A stretch of DNA of 64,000 bases from Maylandia zebra (lineage: Eukaryota; Chordata; Actinopteri; Cichliformes; Cichlidae): NCBI RefSeq assembly GCF_041146795.1, contig NC_135168.1:36138870-36202869 (forward strand). The letters run 5' to 3'. Below, in pieces: positions 10,671 through 24,082 of the stretch. Both the position numbers and the translations under genes were made by a program. Numbering within the stretch: position 1 is the first letter of the stretch; the number at the start of each line of letters is the position of its first letter. The notes under the pieces are model-generated. The model made no database searches, had not been told where the DNA came from, and was given only the letters and a program-made list of their open reading frames with translations.

Positions 10671-13600
10671 GTGTATTTTAGTATATCGTAATAGGTAAAA
10701 CCTCACCATGGCTGTATAACTAGTACAATATTTGCTAGTTTTTCAAAGAGGTTTGGGCGTGTTGTGTCCCCTCTTCAATGCTTAGCGCAAATGAAGAAGT
10801 GTGCACAACATATATAATCCAGATTTGAAAGTGCCATGACTTACGGTTTCGGTGTCTCCACTATTAGTCTTGTTGCTTCCTTTTCATTTCCTCGCAGCTG
10901 AAAATGCAGAAATCATTCTCACCATCAGAAGTCACCATAGAAGCAAAAGTAAATGAGGAAGACTCAAAGGAAGTGGTTGCACCGCAAAATGAAAGTATAG
11001 TACATGCAGCATTGAGAGTATTTCATGTGGCCTTGAACTCATATCAAGTCAAGAAATAATATTGAGTGATGATGACACGTCAACCAGCTTATTACATATA
11101 TCATGTGTGCTCTTTCTGTCTTAACACTTTAGCAAGTCTACCTACAAAACTTGCCGCCTGATGTGACCGATGACCCAGCTGGCTTGCCACAGTGTGACTC
11201 ATCAGTGAACAGGCATTAATTCGGAGCTGAGACAGTAATTGGTTAACAGAGAAAAAAATCAATATAAACAATTTAGAGGGTCTTAAGAAACAAAAGTGTA
11301 AAAATACATGTTTTTGCCCTTTGAGTCCTGCTGAGTTTGATTGCAGTTTGCTGTGGGGGGCTGTTATATTTTTCTCTTGCAAAATGATCAGCAGTGTCAC
11401 TGCACAATTACCCCACTGCACTGTCTCACACCCTAAGGCGTCTGACCTCTCTTTCTATTCTTAATGCTAGCTGGCAAGGGCATTGAGTCATTTATTTATT
11501 TATTGTCACAAGCAGCAGCAGACCCCACTCCAGCGGCATTTTAGATGCATCTCTGAAGGAAAAGGGGATAAAAGAGACAAGCGAATTCAACCAAAGGCCT
11601 GCAGCATCCGCCAGTGTTGCTGTCTCACTCCTGACCGGCATCTGACGGCTGTGTGTGCAAATAGGCAGCTAAGAAAATAGAAGTACAGCCAGGGGTTGTG
11701 AACTTTCTCCCTCTCTGTTTTTTGAGTGCCAGAATGTTCCCCCTCCCATGAATACCAAGGGCAACCTGCCTCCATTATTCATAACCCAGCTGTTCTAAGG
11801 TGCCCATATTTACACTTATATTGCAGAACCAGCAAGTGGCTTTTCCTTTTTAATATTGTGGCTGCCAGCCCTCTCTGACTTCTGCAGCTGAAGGATCAGC
11901 CGGAGTTGCTGTGGGGCAAAAAGTGCGCACTGATGGGTGGCAGGCTAGCGAATTTATAAACAAGATTTGGTAATATCATATTTGCCACGTGAATTATTGA
12001 ACAGAGTTTTATGATGCTTTTGAGACTGCATGAGAATTTCATTATAATTTGATTATAAGGCAGCTATAGTTCCCGAGGATGTCGACTTGATTAGGTTATT
12101 CATATGGTTTAAATAGCGGCTCTGTGCCTGGCTTAGGGATGTCTGAGGAATAATGAACAGCAGATTTTACCAGGGCAAAAATCTCAATCCAGCATACAAC
12201 TGCAGTGATCAACAGTCATTACATGGCCATCGGCCAGCAGCCAAGGCGAATGAATAACACATGAATCCCTGTTGATGAAACATTGGAGAGTAGTTACCAG
12301 TACCCAGCTGTCTCATTGAGATAGTATTCTTGGCCAAGTGGAGCAGAGCTGGTCGGAATACAAGCCAAGCAGGTGGTATGTAGGCCTCATGACACCACGG
12401 GGGCAACTGCTAACAGGTTTGAAAATGACCCGATCCAGCAAACACAGGCAGATTGTTCTAGTGCGGATGTTTGGAGAATAATCCCTCACAAGGACGGCAG
12501 CATTTTTCTGGTGTCTCTTACACAGACCGAGCTGGCCGATCACAGATATGAGTCTGATATGTTCTCACTAGACGGCTCTAGTAGATACTGTTGCAGAGCT
12601 GTCCCTGATGGCTGAAAAAATCTATGGCCTGGGACTGAAGTTTGAGCTGGTTGATCCTTCCGTACCAGTCAGCCTGTCCGTGACTCGGGCTATACTCCCC
12701 AATCCTGTTTAAACCCTTGTGGGATTCGAGATGAGAACACCATCAAGAGGGGGAGGCAGGATGAAGTTACGGAACGAGACACATATCTTATTTATTGTAT
12801 GTGGTCAGACTGCACAGGAGGTTTGAGCTTAGCTGGAAATAGCCATGTGTTGCTGTTGTTTTTCATCATTTTCCAACCGAGACACCTTCGGCTGACATCA
12901 TCTGAGACACTGCAAACACATTCTTAAATGAATTATACACCTATAAGACAGCGAAGGCTCTCTGAACCCCCTGTGCTCCTTGTTAAAGTGCGTCTATGTT
13001 ATATAAAAGAAATCTTTTTGTAAGTTAAAGGTTTGCAATGCAGAGGTAATGTGCTAGCAGGCGAGGCGCTCTTTATAAATGGTTTCTAAGTTGCAACCAA
13101 TAGCTTTATTTGCTTTTTAATTATTTCACCATACATTTTTTATAAGTACATTTCTATGGTTATATAACAGCTCTGCAGACCCTTCAGACTACCTATTTAT
13201 TAATAAGCATTTGTATTACTTACTGTACTGCTGCACACTTGATGGGGTCATTAAAATTTTTACAATTCATTACATTTGTTATAATAACCAACATTATTTG
13301 TCACTGACCTGTGAAATCCACCGATCTCCAAAAGATGAGCTTTTTATGAGTTTTGCATTTTTCGTCTAATTCAGTCATTTCAGTCGTTATTTATTCACTT
13401 AGTTGGAGCGTAAGCCATAAATAAACGAATTTACCAGATATTTTTCCTGTTACTTTAACAATCTATCACCTAAAATTTTGATGCTGTTGCAGGTTTAAAA
13501 GCTTTATAAAATGACTTATTTAGCATTTAATTAATTGCTTAGTGTGTAATTAAAATCATATCCAACAATCCATTTCTTAAGCAGACGATGCCAAAAACCA

Positions 13601-16600
13601 CCTTTTTTTTAAAGAGGGAATTGCTAATAGAGCTGCTGTGTGACGGCTGTGCATCAACATGTCAGCACAGGTAAAACCACGACATTGATAGATCAGAGGT
13701 AAATGGGTCACGGCTGCTCGCAGGGAGACGCAGAAGCAGACAAAAATTCCGAGGTGGGGAACAGAAGTGGCGCGTGGGGCGGGGATGTTCGAAAGGTGCG
13801 GGGCATCATTTGCATGGCTGTGCCTTAAGTTTTGTTGTTCTAAATGTTGTTGTCAGTGTTGTGAGTCACAGGAGAGCGGCAGAGGTGATGATGTCCCAGA
13901 GACTGTCTGGCATGTAGGGCAGCAGCTGCCTCATTTCTGACCCGTTCCACATTTTTGCGCATCGTTGTGAAGGAGATGTCATCTGAGCAGAAACCTATCT
14001 GACAGCTGAGAGTGAAATGAGGTGAGAAATCAAAGTCACATTCTATTTAGGAACGTCTCCGTGGTGCCTATCTGCAGGCTGAGATCACCAACAGGCTCCC
14101 TGTCTCCCTCCTCCCCTTCCCCTTGCCTCTGCTTCTCCTCCCATCCTCTCTCTGCCTTTTTCCCTGCAGTTCCACTCACGAACCACTCTCCATGCCATTC
14201 TTCAGTGCAAAAGAATCAATGCTCAACACAGATATTTACAGAAATTCATTTTTAAATTCTAAATATTGATGAAATACAACAACTCATGCATCTAAAAATA
14301 TAATAAAAAAAGGCTTTGGGACACTGTACAGTAAATAGAGTTTCTTCTCCCTTAAGCTGCCGGTGATAGATGATAAATTCCATGTTTAACACAGGCTACA
14401 ACCTTTTCCTATATTTAGGTGGCAAATATAGTTTAAAAAAATCATTTTAGCCCAAGCTTGTTTACTTTTAACTTGACTTCCCCTTGAGAAGCTGGCATGT
14501 AAACACTTTATAGTTTTACCTCACAACCGAGAGGAAAGTATCCCGTTACTGGGCGGGGAAACAATGAGGATGGATGGCTCCTTTCACAGTCTGTCTATTA
14601 GTTTTCATTAGGCGGCCCAGGGAAACCTGGAGATTTATAGGGCACATTTGCTTTAAATTCAGCCCTGCAGGGTTTCACCTGATTGCTGCACGGGGCAGAC
14701 AATGATCAGCTACCATCCGTCTCAACACTCTGCTTCCATTTCCATAAATTCTCCCTGTCTGCACAAGAACAGAAGCCTGTCATAGTCTACAATGTCACAG
14801 CGAAGACATCCACCCCAGCTGGACTTCTAGTTGCTCCAATCCCGCTTATTCTGGCGGGAGGGCTTATTGTGGATCGCTGCTGACAGATCCGCACCTCGAG
14901 TTGTTCAGGTCTGAAGGCGTGCCAGTCATCGCTGTTCAGGGACGTTTTATAATGAAACAAATATGAGTATTTATTCTTTCTCCTTCCTTCAGTGGAGGCA
15001 GATTGTCTAGTGTGGATGTTGCAAGCCACTCATTTGCTAGATGACCCCGTGAAGCTGGCGGGTCAATCAAAGACGTTTGTCACAAAGAAAAAAGTGTGAT
15101 TTTCACAGAATGAAAATAATCAAGCCGGTCAGCCCACTGATGTGGATTGCCCATCATTCACCAGACAAACAGTGAGGTCAAATACAGCCGAGAAACTTTT
15201 CGAATAGTTTGATTAGATTTTTCTTCTTTGAATTGACCGCTTAACTCATCTTCATTTATATTTGTTGCTCCTTTTTCTTTTCTGACTTTGAGTAATCATT
15301 CGCTGATTGCTATTCCAAACTCCTCTCACAGAGGGTGTGATCGTCGCCGTTATGCAAAAGCGTTGTCATACACTGGGTCCTATGATTAATCTGAACTGGC
15401 ACAGTGGTATAGAATTTCCTCCCCACAGCGGGATCAATATCTTCTTCCTCGGCTGGGTAAAGTCTAGGATTTCATTAACCCATTTACAAAGACTTGACCA
15501 TCCTCTGTGAGTTATTATGAAAAGGGAAGAAGGCCAAAAGCATTCTTTAGCCAGGATGACGTCCTCTGAGGCTGGCAGTTTTTCCTCATTCTGCTAGCCC
15601 ACGGAATAGAAACGATGATGCCGATTATTCATATGCATTTCAGTCAGTGGTGGATAAATCCCCGTGTTTAGCCAATCAATAACGCCGCGATCCATCAATT
15701 GTATTTCAGCATTCCTGTCAGAGACGCTCTTCTCCTTTAAACAATATTTTGTATTCACCGCGCTGGTCGTGAATAAATGTTTAGCTTAGAAATTCCAAAC
15801 CTCCCTCTTGGTGGGCAGCCATGTTACTTCAGACCTCGCCCATGTTTAATTCATTACTCTGCCCGTCCAGGCAGCCAAACTTAAAAGCAGCAGACCTCAT
15901 GTATTTGATCCCTCTGTTGTTTTGATGAGATCACTCACACTCCGAAGCATGTTTTCCACCTCTCTGACTGCTGTTTCATTCAACCCTGATGACTGAGCTC
16001 CATCTGTTTCCACAACATTAGGCTACAATGCATTAGCATTACGATGGGGGGTGGGCGTGCGGGGAGGTATCTATCCATTCGAGCCCAGCAGCCTGGTGTG
16101 GTTGTGAAAGAGGCAGGTTGTGGCCATCATTGCTTGCATCTGAATGTGACTCCTTCCTTCCAGTGAGCTGCTTCTTGCTGCCTGTTCGCATGGCGGGCAG
16201 CTCTCCTTCTCTGCCTGATTGTTGCTCCCGCGGAGCTGAACCGCCTGCTGTTACGGGGCCTGAGGGACAGCCTGGCTCGTTCACAAAGAAAAAAGAAAAA
16301 GAATAGAAGAGGAGGAGTGAAAATCAATTCCTCATTAAACTAATTTGTAAAGGCTGCATCAAAAGGTGTTCAACATTTGCTCTGGCACAGCTGTCAGTTT
16401 GATGCGACCTTGAGTATGCGATGCATCGCCTGATAAATAGCGCGCGCGCCCGTTGACGAAGAAGGTGTTGCTTTTGTCTTACTCGTGATTGATAGTTGGG
16501 TCATGGCTCCCTTCACTTTCTAACGTGGAGAAACAACAGCCCGGCGACGCACGAATCAGAACCTAAATCGATACCAGGGTGTGTGTCCGCTCGTTGCTTT

Positions 16601-17150
16601 TGTGTGTGTGTGTGCGACGGCTTGTCCGACGCTAAAGTTTGGATATTTGTGACTGTGACAGAAAGTCAAAGAGCAAATAAGAAAGAAGAAGTTGGGGAAA
16701 AAGAAGCAGTCTGAACGAGAGTAGAAGAAACTCTGATGCCCTGTCACAGGCCAAAGGAGGGAATGTCATCTCCTCCACGTCCTCTCTTGGCAGAACAGCG
16801 GAATTACCCTTCTTTATGTGCTCATACATCTTTTTCTTTTACAGATGACCAGCTTTCCCCTTTGGAATTGACACCCACAATTTATACTCATTTCATTTCT
16901 CTCCACAGGCCGCACAAGGGCTCCTTGCTGAGGTGTACCTGCCACGGCTATCAATAGAGTGAGTCGTCATGGGCTAGCTAATGCAGCCCACTCCCACTGA
17001 GGTAATCCTTCAGAGGCATCCCACGGCCTGAGAGAAATGTCAGAGCGCTGCTGTGAGGATCAGTCTGAACTTGCATACAGAGATAGAGATATATCTTATT
17101 TAAGCCTGATTTAATTTGGGCTGCTTGGCAATGGCGAGAGAAAGTGTTGT
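10671..17150. other. Apparently single-copy non-coding DNA
   Basis: About 6.5 kb with few recognisable repeats, moderate GC and no credible coding frame. Such quiet stretches in fish gene deserts often hold conserved enhancers, and atoh1 is the nearest gene visible on one side. I cannot test conservation here. Confidence 0.35.
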
Positions 17151-17675
17151 GTGCAGAACAGAGGGTGGGAGCTGGGGATGCAAAAAGTCTGTCTTTATTT
17201 AGAGAAACTGGCTTTGGTACAACACAGGCCAGATGCACGGCAAAGTGAACTGACAGATGTAGTGGTCACAGATATTTCTCTGCTCAGATTACCACCTGCA
17301 CTAGTTCGACCATATGAATATTTAGTGAATGCTGAAGTGCCTTCTTTTGTACGCCTTCCACAAACAACTGTATTCTTCCACACTGGATTTCTGGCACAAT
17401 TTGAAAGCGTAACATTGATAATTCATTTCTCATACAGAGAGGGAGAAGCTCAAAACTTATTAATAAAACTTTGCGAAGCATGTGGTTTCACAGATGTGTT
17501 CGGCTCCCTGCTGGGACCACTCAGAGAGGTTCCACAGGATACCGTGGGTTTCTCTAAAGTCTTCAAACAAGTGCTACAATGGGCTAACAAAGGTGATAAC
17601 ACTAATCAGAACAAATTCTTCTCATGTATTTCTTATATTCTAATTGATTTGCAGTCAATCTGGAAATTAAATTGA
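17151..17675 (+). CDS. Unrecognised open frame of about 170 codons
   Basis: I do not recognise the family. The frame is open for 174 codons, the longest in the gene-poor half that is not a repeat or transposon. It would run from a Met-Gln-Asn-Arg start. The composition is protein-like, with mixed charged and hydrophobic residues, a Gly-Phe-Leu-Ala-Gln-Phe segment near the centre and LIKLCEACGFTDVFGSLLG after it. A CAG acceptor-like site (17,153-17,155) and a GTGATA donor-like site (about 17,591) would bound an exon of about 436 bp. There is no TATA box or clear poly(A) signal. It could be a single exon of an unknown gene, an old transposon or retrogene fragment, or chance. Confidence 0.2.
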   Translation: MQNRGWELGMQKVCLYLEKLALVQHRPDARQSELTDVVVTDISLLRLPPALVRPYEYLVNAEVPSFVRLPQTTVFFHTGFLAQFESVTLIIHFSYREGEAQNLLIKLCEACGFTDVFGSLLGPLREVPQDTVGFSKVFKQVLQWANKGDNTNQNKFFSCISYILIDLQSIWKLN

Positions 17676-18354
17676 TGATTAAATTAAACTTACCGGTAAA
17701 CTTGTGGTAGTTAATTTGTGAGCTCCTTGGTCATGGATTCAAGGAAGCACACAAATCGGTGACCATTTCCCAAAAGCTGACATGCTTCTGTATATTGTCA
17801 GCAAATCGAAACCACACAAACATTGGACATTGTAAATAGAAGCCCTAAAGATGCTGATGCTCAGCAGCTGGCTCTCTAATCTCAGATGATCTTAAATGCC
17901 CCAAGAGGAAAGCTAGCTCTGCTCACAATATGTATATAACTACTGTACATTGAATAGTGCATAAAACAAAACTTTGAACAGGGAAAAAGTCCTATAGATG
18001 AATATGAAACAGTTTTGTGTGTTAAAAAACAGCAACGATAACCAGTGAAACCAGTGCAAATCAGGCATACTTTGGTAAGATATTTTGGTAAACACTGTCT
18101 GTACTTGTTCACTGAATCATTTCTGTTTTGATCTCCAGTAGATTTGTTTCCTTTGTGGATGGACTTTGATCAGCTGACTTGCTGGTTGTGAAGGGTTTTT
18201 ATTACTGTTTTTGAGTACCCCAACACTGATCACAACAAAGATGGTAAATGACTCCAGCATGTGCAACTTTTGACGATACAGCATGCAGTTAATTTGCACG
18301 AATGTAATGTCTTTGATATGTTGCTTAGAGACAGTGGTGACCCGATGAGAACTC
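17676..18354. other. Non-coding stretch, nothing recognised
   Basis: AT-rich sequence between the unassigned frame and a hAT end relic. Nothing is recognisable. Confidence 0.4.
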
Positions 18355-18453
18355 AATAATAATCAATAAGGGAATCAAAAAGGAATCGAATTGATTAGTA
18401 ATATCAATAATGTAAACGGAATCGCTAAATACTTATCGATTCCCATCCATAGA
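18355..18453. mobile_element. hAT 3'-end relic related to the element at 213-1291
   Basis: The stretch of GGAATCGAATTGATT-like repeats followed by CTTATCGATTCCCATCCATAG matches the right end of the hAT element at 213-1291 (AATCGATAAGG repeats and TTATCAATACCCATCCCTA). Only this end remains. Confidence 0.7.
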
Positions 18454-18479
18454 TGTAATCAGCTTAAAGTTTAATTGAC

Positions 18480-19100
18480 TTCTACCTGAAACCGCCTGGA
18501 TGCAAGTCCTGTTACGTAGCAGCCACGGAGCGTGGAGTACCCCAACAAAGTCACCTTGGACCATTGTTTTATACTATCGTTAAAAATGGCATGCTACTCA
18601 TCCTTAATAAGGCTACTATTTCTATGTATGCAGATGATTCAATAATATGTGTGGCAGCCAACACTGGAAAAAAAAGTTAAATGTATTTCTAAATTCTGAG
18701 TTACAATCAGTGTAAAGAACAAAACATTAATTTCCTATGTGTCTTAGACAAATAGCATGACATTTGGTTCAAACCACGCTATTAGAAAAAATCGGATTTG
18801 CAAGGTTTCCATTAATGTGCCTGTCGATCAAGTCCATGAGACCAAGCTTCCAGGTGTAATTTTAGACCTGGACAGAACATACTAATGAAGTTGTTCTTAA
18901 AAGTTGCTAAAATGTGAAATGGTATCTCTGAAGGTAAAAGATATGCAAATGTTTTTGTCACCAAAATCGATCAAGCAATTAATCCAGGCATTGATCTTGT
19001 CTCAGCTTGATTATTGTCCAGTGGTACAATGGACCAGAACAAGTCTTGTAACAATGCATTCATGTCCTAAATGGTTAACAGCAAAACATTTCTGACTTTA
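18480..19100 (+). mobile_element. Degenerate LINE reverse-transcriptase fragment
   Basis: The frame carries the reverse-transcriptase active site YADD (18,627-18,638) in a MYADDSIICV context. About 350 bp later comes a QLIQALILSQLDYCPVV segment typical of the thumb region of jockey-like LINEs. Frames are broken by several indels. It is separate from the LINE end that follows. Confidence 0.7.
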
Positions 19101-19304
19101 CCCTTTACTTGTATTTTTCAGAAATATTATTGTTATAAAAATTTGAATTATTTTTATAAAATTAGTATTTCAGTGTAGCTGGACATTTATATTCTACCAG
19201 ACAGGGTATAATTTATATTATCCTCCTTAGCAAGAAGCAGTTTAGTTAAAAGAGCAGTTTTATACATTGGTTTGAAGGAATTTTATGTAAATTTTTTGTT
19301 ATCA

Positions 19305-20237
19305 AGCTGTTGTGCCAGCTGAACTACCTCCAGATCAACGCCAGTAAAACCAAGGAGCTGGTGGTAGACTTCCGCAGGCACAAGCATTCTCCACTGCAAC
19401 CACTGAACATCCAGGGTATGGACATTGAGGCTGTGGACAGCTACAGGTACCTTGGTGTTCATCTGAACAACAGACTGGACTGGACTCATAACTCAGACGC
19501 CCTCTACAGGAAAGGGCAGAGCAGGCTGTACCTGCTGCGGAGACTCAGGTCGTTTGGAGTGGAGGGCCCACTCCTGAAGACCTTCTATGACTCTGTTGTG
19601 GCTTCTGCTATCTTTTATGGTGTGGTCTGCTGGGGCGGCAGCATCTCTGCTGGGGACAGGAAGAGACTGAACAGGGTGATCCGAAGGGCCAGCTCTGTTC
19701 TAGGATGCCCTCTGGACCCAGTGGAGGTGGTGAGTGACAGGAGAACGGCGGCTAAGCTGTCATCCCTGATGGACAACATCTCCCACCCCATGCAGCAGAC
19801 TGTGACAGCACTGAGCAGCTCCTTCAGTGGGAGACTGCGGCACCCACGGTGTGGGACGGAGAGATTTCGCAGGTCTTTCCTCCCCACTGCTGTCAGACTC
19901 CACAACAAAGACTTTAACTGAACAAACACACACATCCACACATGTGCAATAACACTAAGTGCAATAATCTTTTCTGGCATCGTTGTATTTTTACTCAGTT
20001 GTATATAGCATTCGTATTCTATTTTTATCTTATTGTATATTTTTATTCTATTTTATTCTACTGTATATAGTATATTATTTTATTCTATTCTGTACAGCTG
20101 TGTACTGTATTTATTCTTATTGTATTCTAATTTTTGCGTCATAACTTTTGCACTGTCCACTTCCTGCTGTGACAAAACAAATTTCCCACGTGTGGGACTA
20201 ATAAAGGTTATCTTATCTTATCTTATCTTATCTTATC
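19305..20237 (+). mobile_element. 5'-truncated L2/CR1-like LINE with TTATC tail
   Basis: The 3' part of a LINE reverse transcriptase followed by a 3' UTR and a pentanucleotide tail. The coding part (19,310-19,921) has NASKTKELVVDFRR, SYRYLGVHLNNRLDW and QSRLYLLRRLRSF, the typical end of fish jockey/L2-type polymerase proteins. The tail is (TTATC)n at about 20,206-20,237. The 5' end is truncated. Confidence 0.85.
19310..19921 (+). pseudogene. LINE polymerase C-terminal fragment, still open
   Basis: About 203 codons remain free of stops, covering the end of the reverse transcriptase and its C-terminal region, which has a C-terminal Arg-rich stretch (GTERFRRSFLPTAVRLHN). No promoter or N-terminal endonuclease is present, so it is not an active element. 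The open frame suggests the insertion is relatively young. Confidence 0.75.
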
Positions 20238-23200
20238 AGTGAGCCTAAGCCTGATATGGGGCAAAATTTGTGTTGCAAGAAGCTGTTTTTGTTGCCTGCA
20301 TGTGTGTTATTGTGTGATGATGTCGTGTGTGTTTTATAGTGCTCTGTCACGTTTTAAAGATTTGTGACCCCAGGAAGAATAGCTGTTGCATTACTGCATA
20401 TTTGGGCTACATGTTCAATATCCAGTCAAATCTGAGAACTGAAATGTTTAAAAGTTTGCTGAGTTTGCCCACAAAAAAAGATTTGAAGCTTTTTCTCCTG
20501 GTTGTTTGTACTTCTACCACCATCTTTACTGTTGCAAAATGTTCCCAACTGTTTAAATATTTCCATCTGGACCGCACAACATCATAATGTCCGTTAAACA
20601 CGCAACACGAAATATTGACTGATAACAAGCTTAACATAAACCAATATTCCTTCTGAATGGAATATTTAATTTGGAATATTTCTTGGCTTCTTTTTGATTA
20701 AATTTTGCCTCTCAGTTCCCGTACCATTGGGCACCGTGGCAATCATTAAATATGCATTACTAATATTGAAAATAGCCGCCTGTTGTATGTGATGCAAGCA
20801 GTTTTTGGAGCAGAATTGGGAGGTGTTGCTCTGTTTCTGAAGTTTTCCAGCTCACTTCTCTAATCCATACTGACAGAGGAAGCGCTACAGGAAGGCAGTA
20901 CAACAGGGGCTCAGCTTCCACTTGTCTGTACTCTGCTGGGAGAGCAAGGTTCTTTCTTCATACGTGGGATGTATTTTAGCATGCCTAAATAAAGAACAGT
21001 TATTTCTTGCTGAATGAATAAATCAATGAAATTAATTCTGCTTTCAGTAGAAACACTTCCCTCAGTGATATCAAGGTCCTTGAGCCTTGCTTTGATTATT
21101 TCCATCCATTTTGGATGCTATATTTTTTTTTTTTTACGTCCTTGATAATGTAGTGTTAATGCTCCGAGGCCACAAATAGCTTGATCCGTCTAGGTTCCCT
21201 GTCCTCTTAATGAAAGTGCAAAGACACTCGCCCTCTATACTGATGCCTCTTCCTGGCAGATGGCTTGATAGGCTCGCGCACAAGTCTGCCAAGATGAAAC
21301 GATGCCTCAATGCAAACAATACTCACAATAAGCCCTTTAATAGCATTTCCCCCCACTGCCATAGTAACAGTCCTGTGTAATAACTACTGATACAGTAGAG
21401 TGAGCAGGAGGAGATGAAGAAATTTTCAGCAAAACAAAGAGAACCTGTCGGCTGATGCAGTCATCTGCAGGAGAGAGGATGGGTCAATAACAGACGCAGG
21501 GATGAATTGTTGGCCCTGTTGAGTGGATCTGAGATAGGGATGTGCGTTCTCTGTGAAGGAAACATATTCCAGGGCATATCCAACAAAAAATACTATCTGC
21601 TTCACACAGAGAGTATTGTTTTGGCGATGAATCCAGCTGGCAAGCTCTGCCGCGTTTCTTTCCTTGGAAGGAATCGCAGTTAACAATTTGGAGCAAGCAG
21701 CGCCTTGACTAAACAGATAATCATATTATTGTATTGCATCTCCATACATTACACACCTGCCGTAGACTGCAAGCGTGTGTAATGTATGTACAGCTCAGTA
21801 AATAGATCAATCAGCGCACACGGCCGCGTAGCAGGAATAGAAAAAAACCACAACAACCTCTCCCCGTTTTTCTCACCTCACACACACTCTGGGATATTTG
21901 CAGTACTTTCAAACCTGTTGTCTGGGAGACCACTCCTTGTTTAGATGTGTTGTCAAGGAAACAAAGACGGAAAAAAATCTGCTCGGTGAAATTTTTAGAG
22001 AATCCATCTGCTAGGTTGGAACAAGGAATAAGTAACACTCAGCCTAGTTGAACGAATGCTTCCAATAAAACATATCTTCCAAAGGGAAAGAGGTTTTATT
22101 GATTCTGCTACACTGTTATTAATATAAAAATGGAGCCGGCTTGTTGTAAATAAGCCAGGTGGATTCCTTTTTATTGCAGTCCAGCGGAACCTTTTACCTA
22201 TTGAATCGAAAATTGCGAGGGAGAAAATTCTACCATATAAGTCAGGTAGCCCTCTGCAGTGTAATTACTGCCGAGCCGGCCACCCGTCCCTGTAATGCTG
22301 AATAACAGGATGTCCAAATGCTCATAATCACCTATGATTACTGGTGAAAGGTTAAGCTGATTCAATCCCTCAGCCCAATTTGCTACAAAATCCAGGAAAA
22401 TACTACAAAGACCATGGGATTTGCAAGCCTGCTGGTAAGGGATGCTGAATGATCAGATTGTTGCTTTGGGAGAATAATAGCATGTTCTGCATAAGGAGTC
22501 GCAGCATAATTTCATTGGAGTTGGGTTACCCGGGAGAAGAGCAGCAGCTGGACATCCAAAGTAGCAGACAAACTGCATATTGTGTAAGCAGTTTTTAAAA
22601 AAAACAACAAAAAAAAACAGCATGGCCTAAATATCTCCTCACAGCCTGATTTCTACCCTTTTCACAAATCTCCTGATTCTGTCACATCTTTGCTGTTTTA
22701 CTCAACCGCTTTCCCTCCTTTGCTCCATATCTTCCCTTTCTCACAAAGCATTCTCAGAAATGTGTGACGCAGTCGTTCGGTAATCATATCCTCACGCTGC
22801 TGTGAGGCTTGCGAGGCTTTATCAGCATGATAAACCTCACAAAACACATTTTTTTCCCTTCCTCAACCTCCTTTGACAATCACATGTTTTTAGAGGATGA
22901 ATCATTCATTCAGCATGAGAATTGTTTTCAAACCGTACAGGCAGCAAGGTTCAATAGGCTGCATGTTTGGGATTTGGGCTCTGCCATGTCCCCCCGGTGT
23001 CACCTGGTGCTGATCTGTGGCGTTCAAGGCTGACAGCCTCAATCACAAGCAGCAGCAGCAGCAACTTCCACACTAAGGACCTCAGCCTTAATCCCAGCGC
23101 TGCAGCACAAACACATCATAACTCATCAGCTCTGCAACAACAATTGTTTGGCAACTCTTTGAGGAGCTTCCTCTTCTTTTCCTAATTTCCTCTTGCACAT

Positions 23201-23613
23201 CAGGCTGCTCTGGTGATTTCTGTTAAGAGCAGAGGCTGAGGTGCCATCACATGCCGTGATGCTCCTGGGCGGCCTGGGACACATCAGCTTCCCTATGGCT
23301 GCATCCGAGTGAGAAAGCCCTGTCAACACGTCCAGCTCAAGGGGCTCGTCTTAAGGAGTAGAGGGAAGCAGAGCAGAGAGGTGGAGGATGACAGAGGCAA
23401 GGAGGAGGCGGGCGAGGGGAGGCAGGAAGCAGGAGAAGTCCAGGTCATTGTTGGATCTGACAGCGGAGGGCAATGCCAAGCCTCATTTAGAATTAACTCC
23501 CTGAGAAGCAGCTGTTACATCTTTTATTGGAGGAACAAAGGAATGGCGTGCTATTTTCATACGAGAGCAATTTTCTTAAGAGAAGCATCTAAAGGGACAA
23601 GAGGGAAACAGGA

Positions 23614-23614
<1 letters not shown>
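20238..23614. other. Apparently single-copy non-coding DNA
   Basis: No credible gene or firm repeat. Composition is mixed with a few poly-A or poly-T runs (about 21,120 and 22,600). Possible regulatory sequence; not testable here. Confidence 0.35.

Positions 23615-23706
<92 letters not shown>
23615..23706. repeat. (TG)n microsatellite
   Basis: About 92 bp of uninterrupted TG. It gives Cys-Val or Thr-His runs when translated, which are not genes. Confidence 0.97.
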
Positions 23707-23708
<2 letters not shown>

Positions 23709-23890
23709 AAAAACAAAAACAAAATTCTTCTTCCAGGAACACAAACAGAGCGGCTCATTACTTGCTGCTCGGTGCTTGTTGTGTGCAGTGCTGGTTCGCA
23801 CCCTGTCATAGTTTGGGTCAAAAGCCACCTCAGATAGATAGCCAGGAGAGTTGTCTCCAACACTTCTAGACAAATCAATACCTAAGATCC

Positions 23891-23892
<2 letters not shown>

Positions 23893-23924
<32 letters not shown>
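23893..23924. repeat. (TA)n followed by poly-T
   Basis: A short simple repeat, TA dinucleotides running into a T tract. Confidence 0.85.
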
Positions 23925-24051
23925 CTACAGCAGCCCTCGCCCCCTTTGAAAATACACTTTTGGCACATTTGTTCAGTTTGAGTTTCGTTTAATTAAAACA
24001 AGGAATCGCTCAAGCATAAAGTCTAATTACTGTAAAACAATATCTTAGATG

Positions 24052-24052
<1 letters not shown>

Positions 24053-24078
<26 letters not shown>
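24053..24078. repeat. (CA)n microsatellite
   Basis: About 26 bp of CA dinucleotide. Confidence 0.9.

Positions 24079-24082
<4 letters not shown>

Noticed and set aside
12209-12615. Overlapping 65-80 codon frames on both strands
   Set aside because: They lack any domain, and both strands are open at once, which is typical of chance in moderate-GC DNA.
23557-23878. Open frames with Cys-Val or Thr-His runs
   Set aside because: Translations of the (TG)n microsatellite at 23,615-23,706.
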